DNA from: Candidatus Thiodiazotropha sp. (ex Myrtea sp. 'scaly one' KF741663)
GTDB lineage: Bacteria; Pseudomonadota; Gammaproteobacteria; Chromatiales; Chromatiaceae
Direction of reading: 5' to 3'
NCBI GenBank assembly: GCA_025655555.1
Contig: JAHXIQ010000003.1
Coordinates: 310,001-374,000 of the forward strand
Length of the DNA: 64,000 bases
A program made the position numbers and the translations under genes. How positions within the stretch are numbered: the first letter of the stretch is position 1; each line of letters begins with the position of its first letter. This document shows, piece after piece, positions 45,757-54,405 of this stretch. The notes below the pieces were generated by a model. It was given only the letters and a program-made list of their open reading frames with translations, was not told the DNA's origin and did not search any database.

Positions 45757-46482
45757 ATGAATAATTTTAGACCGATGGCATTATTACTCACTATTTTACT
45801 CTCTTTTTCAGCGGTTGTTGCTGACGAAGTGGGCACTGGATCGGGAACGGTAGCTGAGGTTATCGATGTGGGAAGTTATACTTATGTACAGTTAAGGGAG
45901 CAGGGCGTATGGATTGCGACCAGTCGTTTGTCGGCATCTGTGGGCGATAAAATCGAATATAGAGGCGGCATGGAGATGCGAGGATTTTACAGTAAAAAAC
46001 TGGATAGAAAGTTTGACTCCATTATCTTTGTGCAGATGGCAAACCGGGTAGGTGAGGATGCCGGAAACACTTTACATGGAAAGAAAAAAGGGGAAGGGCA
46101 CGGAACTGAAAGCTTGGTAACTCAAAGATCAACTTCGGTTCAGGTTCCTGTGCCCGGAGAGATTCCCCCGCTGCCTGATGGAATGACGATCGCCGATATC
46201 ATGGCACAAGCAACCCAGCTGAATGAGCAATCAGTGAGAGTTCGGGCAAGAGTCATTAAGGTGAGTCCAAATATTATGGGTAAGAACTGGATTACTCTGC
46301 GTGATGGGACCGGTACAACACCTGACGACAAGCTGATTGCGACATCTAAAGAAATGGTTTCGCCTGGTGAGCTGGTCATCGCAAAGGGTGTGATTAAGAA
46401 TGATATCGATATCGGGTCAGGATATCAGTATAAGGTTTTGCTTGAACAAGCAGAGTTTTCGAAAAGTGAAGCGGCCCCTTGA
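45757..46482 (+). CDS. Exported NrfJ-like / OB-fold protein
   Basis: A 241-aa exported protein with signal peptide (ALLLTILLSFSAVVA). The first domain (GTGSGTVAEVIDVGSYTYVQL, MEMRGFYSKKLDRKFDSIIF) resembles NrfJ-type proteins tied to cytochrome c nitrite reductase; the second (TIADIMAQATQLNEQSVRVR, GKNWITLRDGTG) looks like an OB fold. A His/Lys/Gly-rich stretch links them. It starts a plus-strand trio facing away from the cytochrome operon and may help cytochrome assembly; that is inferred from location. Confidence 0.72.
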   Translation: MNNFRPMALLLTILLSFSAVVADEVGTGSGTVAEVIDVGSYTYVQLREQGVWIATSRLSASVGDKIEYRGGMEMRGFYSKKLDRKFDSIIFVQMANRVGEDAGNTLHGKKKGEGHGTESLVTQRSTSVQVPVPGEIPPLPDGMTIADIMAQATQLNEQSVRVRARVIKVSPNIMGKNWITLRDGTGTTPDDKLIATSKEMVSPGELVIAKGVIKNDIDIGSGYQYKVLLEQAEFSKSEAAP

Positions 46483-46556
46483 TTGTATTGAGAACGCCTA
46501 CGTGAATGAAAGTGGTACAGACTCAGATCAATATCAACTTGCGATGCGAGAGGCAT

Positions 46557-47030
46557 ATGAGATATCAACAGCAGATTGTTTTTTTGATTGCGCTATTCAT
46601 ATTTCCATCCATTGTTACTGCTGATGCACCTGAAGGGTACCCGTTTGTTTCATTTGACCAGGCAATGGCACAGTCACAGAAGGAGTCGAAGCTACTGTTT
46701 GTCTATTTTGGTCGTTACGGCTGTGGCTATTGCGAAAAAACAAACCGGGAGTCTTTTATCGATCCGGAGGTTAAGCAACGCTATTCGGAACACTACGCGC
46801 TTGCCTATGTCGATGCTGAGAGCGGGAAACGTCTTCGTTTACCCAGTGGTGAGAGGATTACAGAACGTGATTTGGGCACACGCTACAATGCCCTGGTGAC
46901 ACCGGTATTTACCTTTCTCAATCCCGGAGGGGAACTCGTGTACCGCATGGTTGGCGTGCAACGTATCGAGGATCTGATCGATGCGGACGATAAGATACAA
47001 GCTGCGTTGGCAAAATCCGGGAAACAATGA
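46557..47030 (+). CDS. Periplasmic thioredoxin-like protein
   Basis: A 157-aa thioredoxin-fold protein with a signal peptide (QQIVFLIALFIFPSIVTA) and the active site CGYC in YFGRYGCGYCEKTNRESF. The cis-Pro loop is VTPVFTFL. It resembles SoxW or DUF255-like thioredoxins that reduce or repair cysteines in the periplasm, which would suit apocytochromes. ATG 46557 is chosen because the signal peptide follows; an upstream frame start at 46506 would bury it. It overlaps the next gene by four bases. Confidence 0.8.
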   Translation: MRYQQQIVFLIALFIFPSIVTADAPEGYPFVSFDQAMAQSQKESKLLFVYFGRYGCGYCEKTNRESFIDPEVKQRYSEHYALAYVDAESGKRLRLPSGERITERDLGTRYNALVTPVFTFLNPGGELVYRMVGVQRIEDLIDADDKIQAALAKSGKQ

Positions 47031-48265
47031 ATCGGATACTGACGCTGCTGTTGGTGGGCTTGGCACCATTGACGAGTGTATATGCCGAGCCGTGGCAATT
47101 CGAAGCCTCAATGGATGTGGCAACTGTAAGATCCGACCAGACTCGCAAGGTGTTCCATCATCTCGATTCTTCGGGCCGCCGTAATATTGCGGTGTCTTCA
47201 CAGGGTGTGGTTGTCGCCTGGGAGGATGATCGCGATGATACACCGCGTATTTATCTTGCATATAAAACTCATGATGCCGATCGTTTCGAAAAAGAGGTGA
47301 TGGTGAGTGGTGACGGCGAGGCCTATGAGCCTTCATTAGTCGCGTTAACGAACGACAGATTTGTGGTTGCCTGGGAAGAGGATGCCCATGTACTTGTACG
47401 AGTTGTTGATTTTAAAAAGACAGTCCATCTTGGACCTGTACATCAGCTAAGTGAGAAATCTGCTGCCCAGGTGCACCTGACAACGCAAAAAGCGGGTGTG
47501 ATCGCCCTGTGGTCAGAACGGGCAGGTCGTTATGGACAGATTCGTTTACGGAGAGTTTCGGTTGATTCAATAGGTTCATTGAAGCCTGGAACCGGCTGTC
47601 CAGTTGATGTGGTCACTCCAACAGATGAGCAGCTTTATCCATCGGCCACCTTAATAAATAACCGCCTGGTGGTTGCCTGGGAAGACCGCCGACCCAAGCA
47701 CACGATTATCATGGCAGCAGTAGAAACAGAAGGTGAGTTTTGTCGCTTTGGTAAGCCGGAACGCATCAGTGAAAAACCCGATGGACGTAATTTGCCTTTT
47801 GGTGCTGGACATGGGGTGTCACGGGTTGTATTGGGTCGGTATCAGGAGAGCGGTGTATTTGCTGCCTGGGCGGACAAGCGCGACTTTCGTGATGGCTATG
47901 ACATCTGGGGTGCGGATTTTTCCCACCAGGAGGAGCGCTTTGGCAGCAATGTTAAAGTGCAGGATGATTTTGGCGGTCTCTCCAAACAACGTCATGCCAC
48001 TCTGGATGGACATGCGAATGGGATGTTGGTAGTTGCCTGGGATGATGAGAGAGAAGGCCATACCGATGTGGCGTTAAGCTGGCTTGAGGGGGGTGAGTGG
48101 AGTGATGATTGGCTGCTGCCTGTGGCGTCTGGTGAGGGTGAGCAGAGTAACCCCAGTATCGTTTTAGATGAAAATGGAAACCTGCATATCGCCTGGGTGG
48201 AACGTACTGAACCCGGTGGTGCCACCCGTCTGAAATACGCCTTCGGAGGGTTAGTGCTCGATTAG
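47027..48265 (+). CDS. Exported beta-propeller protein
   Basis: A 412-aa exported protein (signal peptide MNRILTLLLVGLAPLTSVYA) made of repeats of the form VVVAWEDDRDD, FVVAWEED, LVVAWEDRRP, VFAAWADKRD, LVVAWDDERE and LHIAWVERTE, a propeller of six or seven blades. No enzyme signature was seen. It is translationally coupled to the thioredoxin-like gene. Propellers recur three times in this island, suggesting scaffolding of redox proteins. Confidence 0.75.
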   Translation: MNRILTLLLVGLAPLTSVYAEPWQFEASMDVATVRSDQTRKVFHHLDSSGRRNIAVSSQGVVVAWEDDRDDTPRIYLAYKTHDADRFEKEVMVSGDGEAYEPSLVALTNDRFVVAWEEDAHVLVRVVDFKKTVHLGPVHQLSEKSAAQVHLTTQKAGVIALWSERAGRYGQIRLRRVSVDSIGSLKPGTGCPVDVVTPTDEQLYPSATLINNRLVVAWEDRRPKHTIIMAAVETEGEFCRFGKPERISEKPDGRNLPFGAGHGVSRVVLGRYQESGVFAAWADKRDFRDGYDIWGADFSHQEERFGSNVKVQDDFGGLSKQRHATLDGHANGMLVVAWDDEREGHTDVALSWLEGGEWSDDWLLPVASGEGEQSNPSIVLDENGNLHIAWVERTEPGGATRLKYAFGGLVLD

Positions 48266-48369
48266 TCCAGTCAATGCAACCTTCAGTTTTGTATTGACTG
48301 ATCTTTATATCCGTATGGCTTTAATGTCATCTGCGGGTGAATAGGTTGTATAAGTACGACTAGTGAATC

Positions 48370-48398
48370 AAAAAAAAAAGCCCCGGAAAACCGGGGCT
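48370..48398 (-). terminator. Rho-independent terminator of the 48430-50250 gene
   Basis: Read on the minus strand, AGCCCCGG-TTTT-CCGGGGCT is followed by ten T residues (48370-48379 on the plus strand are A). The eight-pair GC stem and T run are textbook. It lies 31 bases after the stop of the tetrahaem c554-like gene. Confidence 0.9.
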
Positions 48399-48429
48399 AA
48401 ATTGCGTACTTCCTTGCTCTGGAGGAATA

Positions 48430-50250
48430 TTAGCGTCTCAGCCTGATGGTTGTTTTCTTTCTGGCAAACTGTACTGCGGGACCGTGACCGGCTGTGTCGT
48501 AGATTTCATACAGGGCCTCTCCCCAATGTTGCGGGTTACTGGTCATAGAACCAGTTGTAGGTAGGTCGCGTGCATGCCCGCCATTGCTGACGGTTGCTTC
48601 AGTATCCTTTTCAGCAAGAAACTCCACATAGTGATTGCTGAAGGTTTTGTACATCAGCTTGGCTTCGACCTTGATATCACCTCGGGCGTTGGCCGGTACT
48701 GTAAAGGTGTAATCTCGATCGGCCCAGTTCTGGCCATCCGCATATTCATCTTCCGGGACGATAAAGGCACCTTGTGCCATGTAGGCAGCCTTATCATATC
48801 CCTTCGGTGGGATACGGTTGTCTTTGACGACCTTGTTCAGCAAGGCAAAGTGAAACTCCTTCTCATGTTCTGTGACAACGCCGTCATTATCATCATCCAA
48901 CAGGTCTCCATACCCTTCAGCCAAAGCATGAATCTCGAAGATGTCATCGTGATCGGCAACCAACACTTCACCTGTTACGGGATCGACCGCTCCGTCCTCG
49001 AGGATAGTGCCAACTTTGGTCCAGATTTTCACATGAAGCCACATCTGGCGGCCTTCACCATAACCGGTTGGTAGTTTATGCCCTGCCTTATTGATAATTC
49101 TGAAGGTGACGGTGCCTTCATCACCCGGGCGCAGACTTCTCGGTTTGCTCAGTACTTTGATTCTTGCGGTGGCGCCATCTATGAAATCCAGATTGTCGGC
49201 GACCCGTGCATCAAGTGCTGATTGCCTGGAGGCGGTGACACCATAGCCGAGATCGGCCCAGGTCTGATCGATCGGTCCCCAGAGTCGCTCGAGGTTGGAG
49301 AGTAGCCATGTCTGTGCACCAGCGAATCTCATTGGACGATGGCAATCCTGACAACGACCATTGGCCTTGTTGCGAAAGCTGCTGTTGTACCATTCCGTAT
49401 AGGTGCGTTCGATAGGATGAGGAATGTCTTCGGCGATACCATCCCCATCGGGATCGGTCAGCGTCATCAGGAAGGGATTGGTCACCTCATGACAGGTTCC
49501 ACAGAGTTCACTCTCTCTCTGGAAGGGATCCATGACTCTTGGGTCGTCTCTTTCACTATCGGTGAAAGGTTCATACTGGGTGACAAATAGGCCGCCATTT
49601 CCTGCAGCTTTATCTGTGCCGGGGACTTTTTGGTTGTCGATCATGCGATGACAAACATCGCAAGTTACACCATCCATATGTCCTTCGGAATCTTTATGGT
49701 GAAGTGGATCAGGTGCTTGGGCGCTTTGCGGAGACAGCTCCAGCATTTGTGCACCCCAGAAGTCACCCCTCAGAAAAGGCTCCAGTGGATTCGCCGGTTC
49801 AGAGAATCCTTCCAGCCAACCGGCAGGGGAGTGACAGCGAAGACAAAAATCACCGACCACAGGTTGTGCTGATTCATCAAGATCCAGGAGCGTTGGAATG
49901 GTGGTTTCACCCAATTCAGTTAGTGGGGGAAAGACGCCTCCCAAGCTCACATGTTCAAGCAGGTTGATGAAATCCCGGTTGGCAACATTGAGAGCGGCGA
50001 AAAATGAAGGATCCCTCATGGCATGCGACATGATGCTGCCGGACCAGTCATCATATTCGACACCGGGAAATCTTGCGGGACTTCTGAATCCATCAAAAAT
50101 CGGATCCAATATCTGACCATCACCATGAATACCGGGAGTTGATCCTCGGGGTTGGGTGGAGTCACTTTCAGTAATGCTTGTTGCAAAAGACAGGCTGACG
50201 GGTAGAAACAATACCGCGAAAAATAATCCAATAGGCTTTAATGCAATCAT
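48430..50250 (-). CDS. Tetrahaem cytochrome c554-like protein
   Basis: Exported protein of 606 aa with a signal peptide (IGLFFAVLFLPVSLSFA). Four haem sites occur in the first half: CLRCH, CDVCH, CGTCH and CQDCH. The C-terminal half is a beta-rich domain (RSLRPGDEGTVTFRIINKAG) found in multihaem proteins of the c554 type. Two Asp-rich loops (DPDGDGIAEDI, DDDNDGVVTEHE) could bind calcium. It is transcribed alone, with a PmrA-like box 51 bases upstream and its own terminator. The electron partner is unknown. Confidence 0.82.
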   Translation of the reverse strand: MIALKPIGLFFAVLFLPVSLSFATSITESDSTQPRGSTPGIHGDGQILDPIFDGFRSPARFPGVEYDDWSGSIMSHAMRDPSFFAALNVANRDFINLLEHVSLGGVFPPLTELGETTIPTLLDLDESAQPVVGDFCLRCHSPAGWLEGFSEPANPLEPFLRGDFWGAQMLELSPQSAQAPDPLHHKDSEGHMDGVTCDVCHRMIDNQKVPGTDKAAGNGGLFVTQYEPFTDSERDDPRVMDPFQRESELCGTCHEVTNPFLMTLTDPDGDGIAEDIPHPIERTYTEWYNSSFRNKANGRCQDCHRPMRFAGAQTWLLSNLERLWGPIDQTWADLGYGVTASRQSALDARVADNLDFIDGATARIKVLSKPRSLRPGDEGTVTFRIINKAGHKLPTGYGEGRQMWLHVKIWTKVGTILEDGAVDPVTGEVLVADHDDIFEIHALAEGYGDLLDDDNDGVVTEHEKEFHFALLNKVVKDNRIPPKGYDKAAYMAQGAFIVPEDEYADGQNWADRDYTFTVPANARGDIKVEAKLMYKTFSNHYVEFLAEKDTEATVSNGGHARDLPTTGSMTSNPQHWGEALYEIYDTAGHGPAVQFARKKTTIRLRR

Positions 50251-50562
50251 GATAATCCCTCTCTCGTGCGATGCGATAACCCCGGCACACGTAATTGCTG
50301 ATTAAGCTTTGCTTATGAATTTAAGTATTATTAAGGTTTTCAAAAGATATTAGGTAGGTCTAACCCTACCTGGGCCATAGGGATTAACAGGATCATCAAC
50401 TACCGTTTACGGCTGCCAACAGTAGTGCTGGCTTTATCATCAAGCTGATGAGTTCTCTCTGCAGGTCATCAACATGACACTTGAATATTTATTGTTTTTT
50501 AGTGGGAACCTGTTTTACAAATTAAGTGGCATGGTTATTTGTGATGCATTTTTTGACTCGAT
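50251..50562. other. Gap with CTTAAG-type half-sites and small hairpins
   Basis: No gene. It holds the repeats at 50301-50335, a hairpin AGGTAGG/CCTACCT (50352-50358 with 50365-50371) and a six-bp dyad TCATCA/TGATGA (50437-50451). Confidence 0.45.
50301..50335. promoter_or_regulatory. PmrA/QseB-like half-sites before the tetrahaem c554-like gene
   Basis: ATTAAG-CTTTG-CTTATG (50301-50317), then TTTAAG and ATTAAG (50320-50325 and 50330-50335). The 14 bases TTAAGCTTTGCTTA match 13 of 14 at the box before the main operon (43678-43691). The site lies 51 bases upstream of the start at 50250. Confidence 0.45.
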
Positions 50563-51585
50563 TCATCGATTAACTGAAACATTTCCTGCTTCAGTATCGA
50601 GGAGATGGATGACTTTTTTATAATTGGTGTAGATAGGACTCTCTTCAGGAAAATACTCGGCAATAGCTGCATGGTAAGCATCGAAAGGATTGTCGATTCT
50701 ATTGATGCGCAGCCGCTCCTTGAGACTGAGGTCATAAGTATTGAAGAGTACGGTGTAAGGAACCGGGTAATCAGTACCGAAGAGTATCTTGTGATGGATT
50801 TGCGTCTGTTTGGCAAGATGGCCCAGAGCGCGTGCTTTGAGGGGCAGCAGAATGGCTGAGATATCTGCGTAGAGATTCTCGTGCTGTTCCAGTTTTTCCA
50901 GCAACTGATGATAGTCGGTATCAAAGGTCGTGGGATTGCGGGAGAGATTACGCCATACCGCAGGCCATTGGGGTCTGCCCAGGCCCATATGTGCGGCGAT
51001 CACTGTGACACCGCATTCTAAAGGCAGCTTCACCATGTCAAATCGTTCGTATTCAACGTAGGAGTGAATGGTGTACTCGGGGCCGATATGGATGATGACC
51101 GGCAGTTTCAGGGCTTTGAGTTTTTCGTAGTAGGGGATAAAAGCCGGGTTATTTAAATCTGCACCCCAATAGTTCTGTAGAAACTTACTACCCAGGCAGC
51201 CGCGTTCGTGATATTCATCGATGAGATCCAGCGCATCAGCTCGCTTGGGATTGACCGACATGAAGGGGATGAATTGATCGGGATAGCGGGCTGTTACCTG
51301 AAGGACATCTTCAGTCGAAGCACAGACGGTAATATCCTTGTGGGTCTCATCGCCTTTGTTATCAATACGGCTATCTACGCCAAAGAGACAACATTTTTCA
51401 ATCTGTGATGAGTTTTGAATTGCCCGAGCCATGGCTTCAACGTAACTGTTGAATGGATCTTCTCGCAGTTGCCTGGGATCGGCACCCAGCCGTTTGGCAA
51501 AGAAGTGCAGGACGAATCGGTCCAGTGGCCGGTTGAAGCTGACATCCGGACTTAGCAGATGGCTGTGTATGTCAATGGTTTTCAT
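50563..51585 (-). CDS. Amidohydrolase-family metal-dependent hydrolase
   Basis: A 340-aa cytosolic TIM-barrel protein of the amidohydrolase-2 type. The metal-binding HxH is in DIHSHLLS at the N-terminus, later ligands are likely in VIIHIGPEY and VIAAHMGLGRPQ, and the catalytic Asp in KILFGTDYPVPY. Such proteins include decarboxylases and hydrolases; the substrate cannot be told. It is transcribed toward the cytochrome gene but is separated from it by 312 bases. Confidence 0.82.
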   Translation of the reverse strand: MKTIDIHSHLLSPDVSFNRPLDRFVLHFFAKRLGADPRQLREDPFNSYVEAMARAIQNSSQIEKCCLFGVDSRIDNKGDETHKDITVCASTEDVLQVTARYPDQFIPFMSVNPKRADALDLIDEYHERGCLGSKFLQNYWGADLNNPAFIPYYEKLKALKLPVIIHIGPEYTIHSYVEYERFDMVKLPLECGVTVIAAHMGLGRPQWPAVWRNLSRNPTTFDTDYHQLLEKLEQHENLYADISAILLPLKARALGHLAKQTQIHHKILFGTDYPVPYTVLFNTYDLSLKERLRINRIDNPFDAYHAAIAEYFPEESPIYTNYKKVIHLLDTEAGNVSVNR

Positions 51586-51632
51586 CGGTCCCTGATTAGT
51601 ATAAGCGGTCGATTTGAAGTGCCATAAAGGAT

Positions 51633-51923
51633 TCAGGTGGCCTCGAAACCAGGCGGGCGTTTTCCTGACAGCAGGTAGGCGAAGGCGATTACCTCGGCAA
51701 CTGCACGATAGAGTGATTCGGGAATCTCTTCACCCAGCGGAATTTGTGAGAGCAGGGCGGCGAGTTCCGCGTCTTCATGCAGGGGTACATCGTGCTCCTT
51801 TGCCAGGGTGAGTATGCGTTGCGCGAGTTCATCCCGCCCCTTGGCAGTGAGCCGTGGTGTGTTTTCGCCATCATAGTTCAGTGCGATAGCGAGATTGGGT
51901 GTCTTGTGATCGTAGTCAGTCAT
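51633..51923 (-). CDS. FlhB C-terminal-domain homologue (FlhX-like)
   Basis: A 96-aa cytosolic protein equal to the export-switch domain of FlhB/YscU without the membrane part. Features are AIALNYDGENTPRLTAKGRDELA, HDVPLHEDAELAALLSQIPLG and IPESLYRAVAEVIAFAYLL. The autocleaved NPTH motif is absent. It overlaps the FliK-like gene by four bases (ATGA), a pairing known in Pseudomonas and relatives. Function may be to tune hook length or export switching. Confidence 0.85.
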   Translation of the reverse strand: MTDYDHKTPNLAIALNYDGENTPRLTAKGRDELAQRILTLAKEHDVPLHEDAELAALLSQIPLGEEIPESLYRAVAEVIAFAYLLSGKRPPGFEAT

Positions 51924-53056
51924 GCCTTTTCGTGCAGTAACGAGAGATCGGTTGGAATCTCATGATTGTCATCAATAATGCCGACGAAAGCTTCCAGACG
52001 TTTAACCTCCAGCCCTGAATTTTCGTAGCCTTGCCTCAGCCGATCGAGATGATTTCGGACCAGTTTATCTGTCTGGTTGTTTTCCGACCAGATAATGGTC
52101 GAAATAATATCACCCTGCAGTTTCAGTTGTACTCTCATGGCCCCCAGGGTACTGAGGTTCATGTGTAGCGTGAGATTCCATAGTTGTTCATCCGCTTCCT
52201 CATGTGGTGCATTTTCTCTGCTGATACGGAAGTGAAAAAGATCTACGTCCTGCTCATTGCGGATCGGCAATTCAAACTGCCAGACTTGTCGAATCGGGTC
52301 TTCCTGGGGCAGTGAGTTAAGTTGATGTGTCTGAATACGCGCGATACCACCGTCAAGATTTTTCAATAGTCCAATGAGCAATTTAATGCCATTGTCTGCG
52401 ATGCCACCTGTAGTACTACGTTCAGCTTGCGGGAGTGGTTTGCTACCCCGGATCATCGCCAGGAATTGATGCTCCGGCACCAGCTGTCTGACCGCTTGGT
52501 AGAGGCGAACTAGGTTGAGTTTCATATCTACAGATTCGGTCGTCACCTGCCTGAGTAATTTCGACTCTGTTAAAAGACCGCTGCTGGTTATGGCCGATTT
52601 CAGACTGTCTCTGAAAACCGGATCACTGGTCACCGGTGTCAGGCTGAGGAGTGAGGTCGCCTGTGCTTTGATGGCAGGTGGAATGTTGCTTTTTGCAGGT
52701 GCCTGGATGATCTGATTCAGTGCCTTGAATACCTCGGGTAAAGGCTGTTGACGAGGTAGTAGGGTTTTGAGGGCGGCTGCTTTGAGTTCGCTCAGACTTG
52801 GCAGTGTAAGGACACGAAGTTCAGGCAGGTTATCGGTCTTGACCACTTGCAGGGTCAGGGCCTGGCCTGGCCGCACGCTGACTTGGGTCTGTGCAATCAG
52901 GCGGGTAACGCCGATCTGAAGACTTAGCTTGCCGTTGACGTTATCGCTCAGAGCAGTACCTTGCAGGATCTGCCCAGGTTTAAGGTTCTGCAATAGGGGT
53001 TCCCGCAACGCGAGAGTTGAAGGGGGGAGTAAGAGTTTTGTGCTAGGTATCTGCAT
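51920..53056 (-). CDS. FliK-like hook-length control protein
   Basis: A 378-aa protein whose C-terminus follows the Flg_hook domain of FliK (STLGAMRVQLKLQGDIISTI, LVRNHLDRLRQGYENSGLEV). The N-terminal two thirds are Gln/Leu/Pro-rich and variable, as in FliK rulers. The start is uncertain: ATG 53056 (MQIPSTKLLLP) is preferred over TTG 53107, which lies only eight bases from the palindromic element. It is far from the fli operon and coupled to the FlhB-C homologue. Confidence 0.75.
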   Translation of the reverse strand: MQIPSTKLLLPPSTLALREPLLQNLKPGQILQGTALSDNVNGKLSLQIGVTRLIAQTQVSVRPGQALTLQVVKTDNLPELRVLTLPSLSELKAAALKTLLPRQQPLPEVFKALNQIIQAPAKSNIPPAIKAQATSLLSLTPVTSDPVFRDSLKSAITSSGLLTESKLLRQVTTESVDMKLNLVRLYQAVRQLVPEHQFLAMIRGSKPLPQAERSTTGGIADNGIKLLIGLLKNLDGGIARIQTHQLNSLPQEDPIRQVWQFELPIRNEQDVDLFHFRISRENAPHEEADEQLWNLTLHMNLSTLGAMRVQLKLQGDIISTIIWSENNQTDKLVRNHLDRLRQGYENSGLEVKRLEAFVGIIDDNHEIPTDLSLLHEKA

Positions 53057-53114
53057 CAGTTGTTTTCGTAGAACTGCATCCAAGTATAGACCGCACTCAT
53101 CATGCAAACTCCCT

Positions 53115-53384
53115 GCTAGTGGGCCATGCGGTAAATAAGGTAACGATCAGCCGGACCCACAAGCCTCAGCAGCAAGGTGCACGAACGTAGGACTGGCAGG
53201 CCAATTCAAGTGAGTGCAACGCCGCTGCTGAGGCTTGTGGGCCGGCCCGATGGGAGCCCAGCTCATGAGCCAATGCTGCGTTGTACTCCTTGGAAAGGGC
53301 TTGCCATTCCCTGCGGAGCACGCCTTGCCTTGGATCATGAGCTGGGCTCTGATCGTTACCTTATTTACCGCATGGCCCACTAGC
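53115..53384. mobile_element. 270-bp nested palindromic element (MITE-like)
   Basis: Outer arms of 36 bases (53115-53150 and 53349-53384) are perfectly complementary. Inside are an 18-bp perfect stem (53156-53173 with 53224-53241) and a 19-bp stem with one mismatch (53254-53272 with 53331-53349). CCCGATGGG (53246-53254) joins the stems. Ends read CTAGTGGG and CCCACTAG. No coding capacity. Size and plan match the element at 45432, although the arms differ in sequence. About 170 bases follow before the next gene without a recognisable feature. Confidence 0.8.
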
Positions 53385-53553
53385 TCCCGGTTGGAGAGAG
53401 CGAAGAAATAAAGATCCTGATTGAATTTGACACTGCCATTATACCCAATGTGGTGTTCTATTCAGTCGGTGGGTTGCCCATCGGACGGGATGAATTCAAT
53501 TCGTTCCCTGGATTGCCGCTAATATGAACTAAGCAGTGACATTGAGCATATTC

Positions 53554-54342
53554 ATGAAAAAAGAGGACGACAAATCCCCCCCATCCTGGTTTATCCGCCA
53601 TGAGGGTCTGCCAATAGGGCCATTGAGCGGTGCGAAAATCAGGGGCATGCTGCTGGATGGTGAATTGGTCCTCACCGATCAAATCAGTGCAGATAAGAAA
53701 AAATGGGTGAATATCGAGACAATACCCGAGGTCGTACCCTTGCAGGTCAGGGCAGAAGCCGGTGATCGGGAAGCGCAGGAGATGTTGGCTGCGCGCAAAG
53801 TGAGCGTGGCGATGGAGAGTGCGGAGGAGAAGCGCTTTCCGATGGCGGCGGTGTCGATCCTGGTTCTGTTGATTGGGTGTGTGGTGGGGGTGTCGATCTG
53901 GCTCGGCATGCCGGAGGTCATTGATTCACCAGAATGTGATGCATCTCCGGCACCGGGTGTAAATTGGCGCAACTGTCTGCTACCCGGCCTGGACGTGGGT
54001 TCTGCGAGCCTGGCCGGTGCGAATCTTAGCAGTGCAGTATTAAGGCAGGGTAGGTTCAGTGCGACTGATTTTACAGGTGCCGACATGCGTTATGTGAATT
54101 TGTCGGGAGCCGATCTGCACTATGCACAACTCAAAGGTGCGGTACTTCTTGGTGCTAATCTGCAGAATGCCGATCTCCGAGGTAGTGATTTCACTCATAC
54201 CGATCTGCGTTATGCTGATCTTAGCGGAAGTTTGGTTGAAGGTGCTGTTTTTGATGCTGCCAGTCTGCAGGGGGCGATCTGGGTCGATGGTTCCACCTGT
54301 GCTGATAACTCCGTCGGTCAATGTAGAGCATCTACACCTTGA
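53554..54342 (+). CDS. GYF-domain membrane protein with pentapeptide repeats
   Basis: A 262-aa protein in three parts. A GYF_2 domain (SWFIRHEGLPIGPLSGAKI, KKKWVNIETIPE) comes first, one membrane helix follows (AVSILVLLIGCVVGVSIWL), and the C-terminus is a right-handed helix of pentapeptide repeats (LAGANLSSAV, FTGADMRYVNLSGADLHYAQ, LLGANLQNADLRGSDF). Function unknown; the pentapeptide part faces the other side of the membrane from the GYF domain. ATG 53554 is preferred over GTG 53536. Confidence 0.78.
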   Translation: MKKEDDKSPPSWFIRHEGLPIGPLSGAKIRGMLLDGELVLTDQISADKKKWVNIETIPEVVPLQVRAEAGDREAQEMLAARKVSVAMESAEEKRFPMAAVSILVLLIGCVVGVSIWLGMPEVIDSPECDASPAPGVNWRNCLLPGLDVGSASLAGANLSSAVLRQGRFSATDFTGADMRYVNLSGADLHYAQLKGAVLLGANLQNADLRGSDFTHTDLRYADLSGSLVEGAVFDAASLQGAIWVDGSTCADNSVGQCRASTP

Positions 54343-54346
54343 CTGA

Positions 54347-54405
54347 CTTAGGGGCTGTTAACGCTCAATTCAGTGGCCATCCAATTGAATATTTACAGGC
54401 CCTAG
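54347..54405. repeat. Short palindromic remnant with TAGGG ends
   Basis: CTTAGGGGCTGTTAACGCT on the left and ACAGGCCCTAG on the right form imperfect inverted ends around about 30 bases. The left end resembles the terminus of the 45432 element (TAGGGCCTGTTAACACT). It looks like a decayed or internally deleted copy. Its right end supplies the TAG stop of the AMMECR1 gene. Confidence 0.6.

Noticed and set aside
48268-48300. Inverted repeat CAGTCAAT/ATTGACTG after the propeller gene as a terminator
   Set aside because: The stem is AT-rich, the loop is long and no T run follows.
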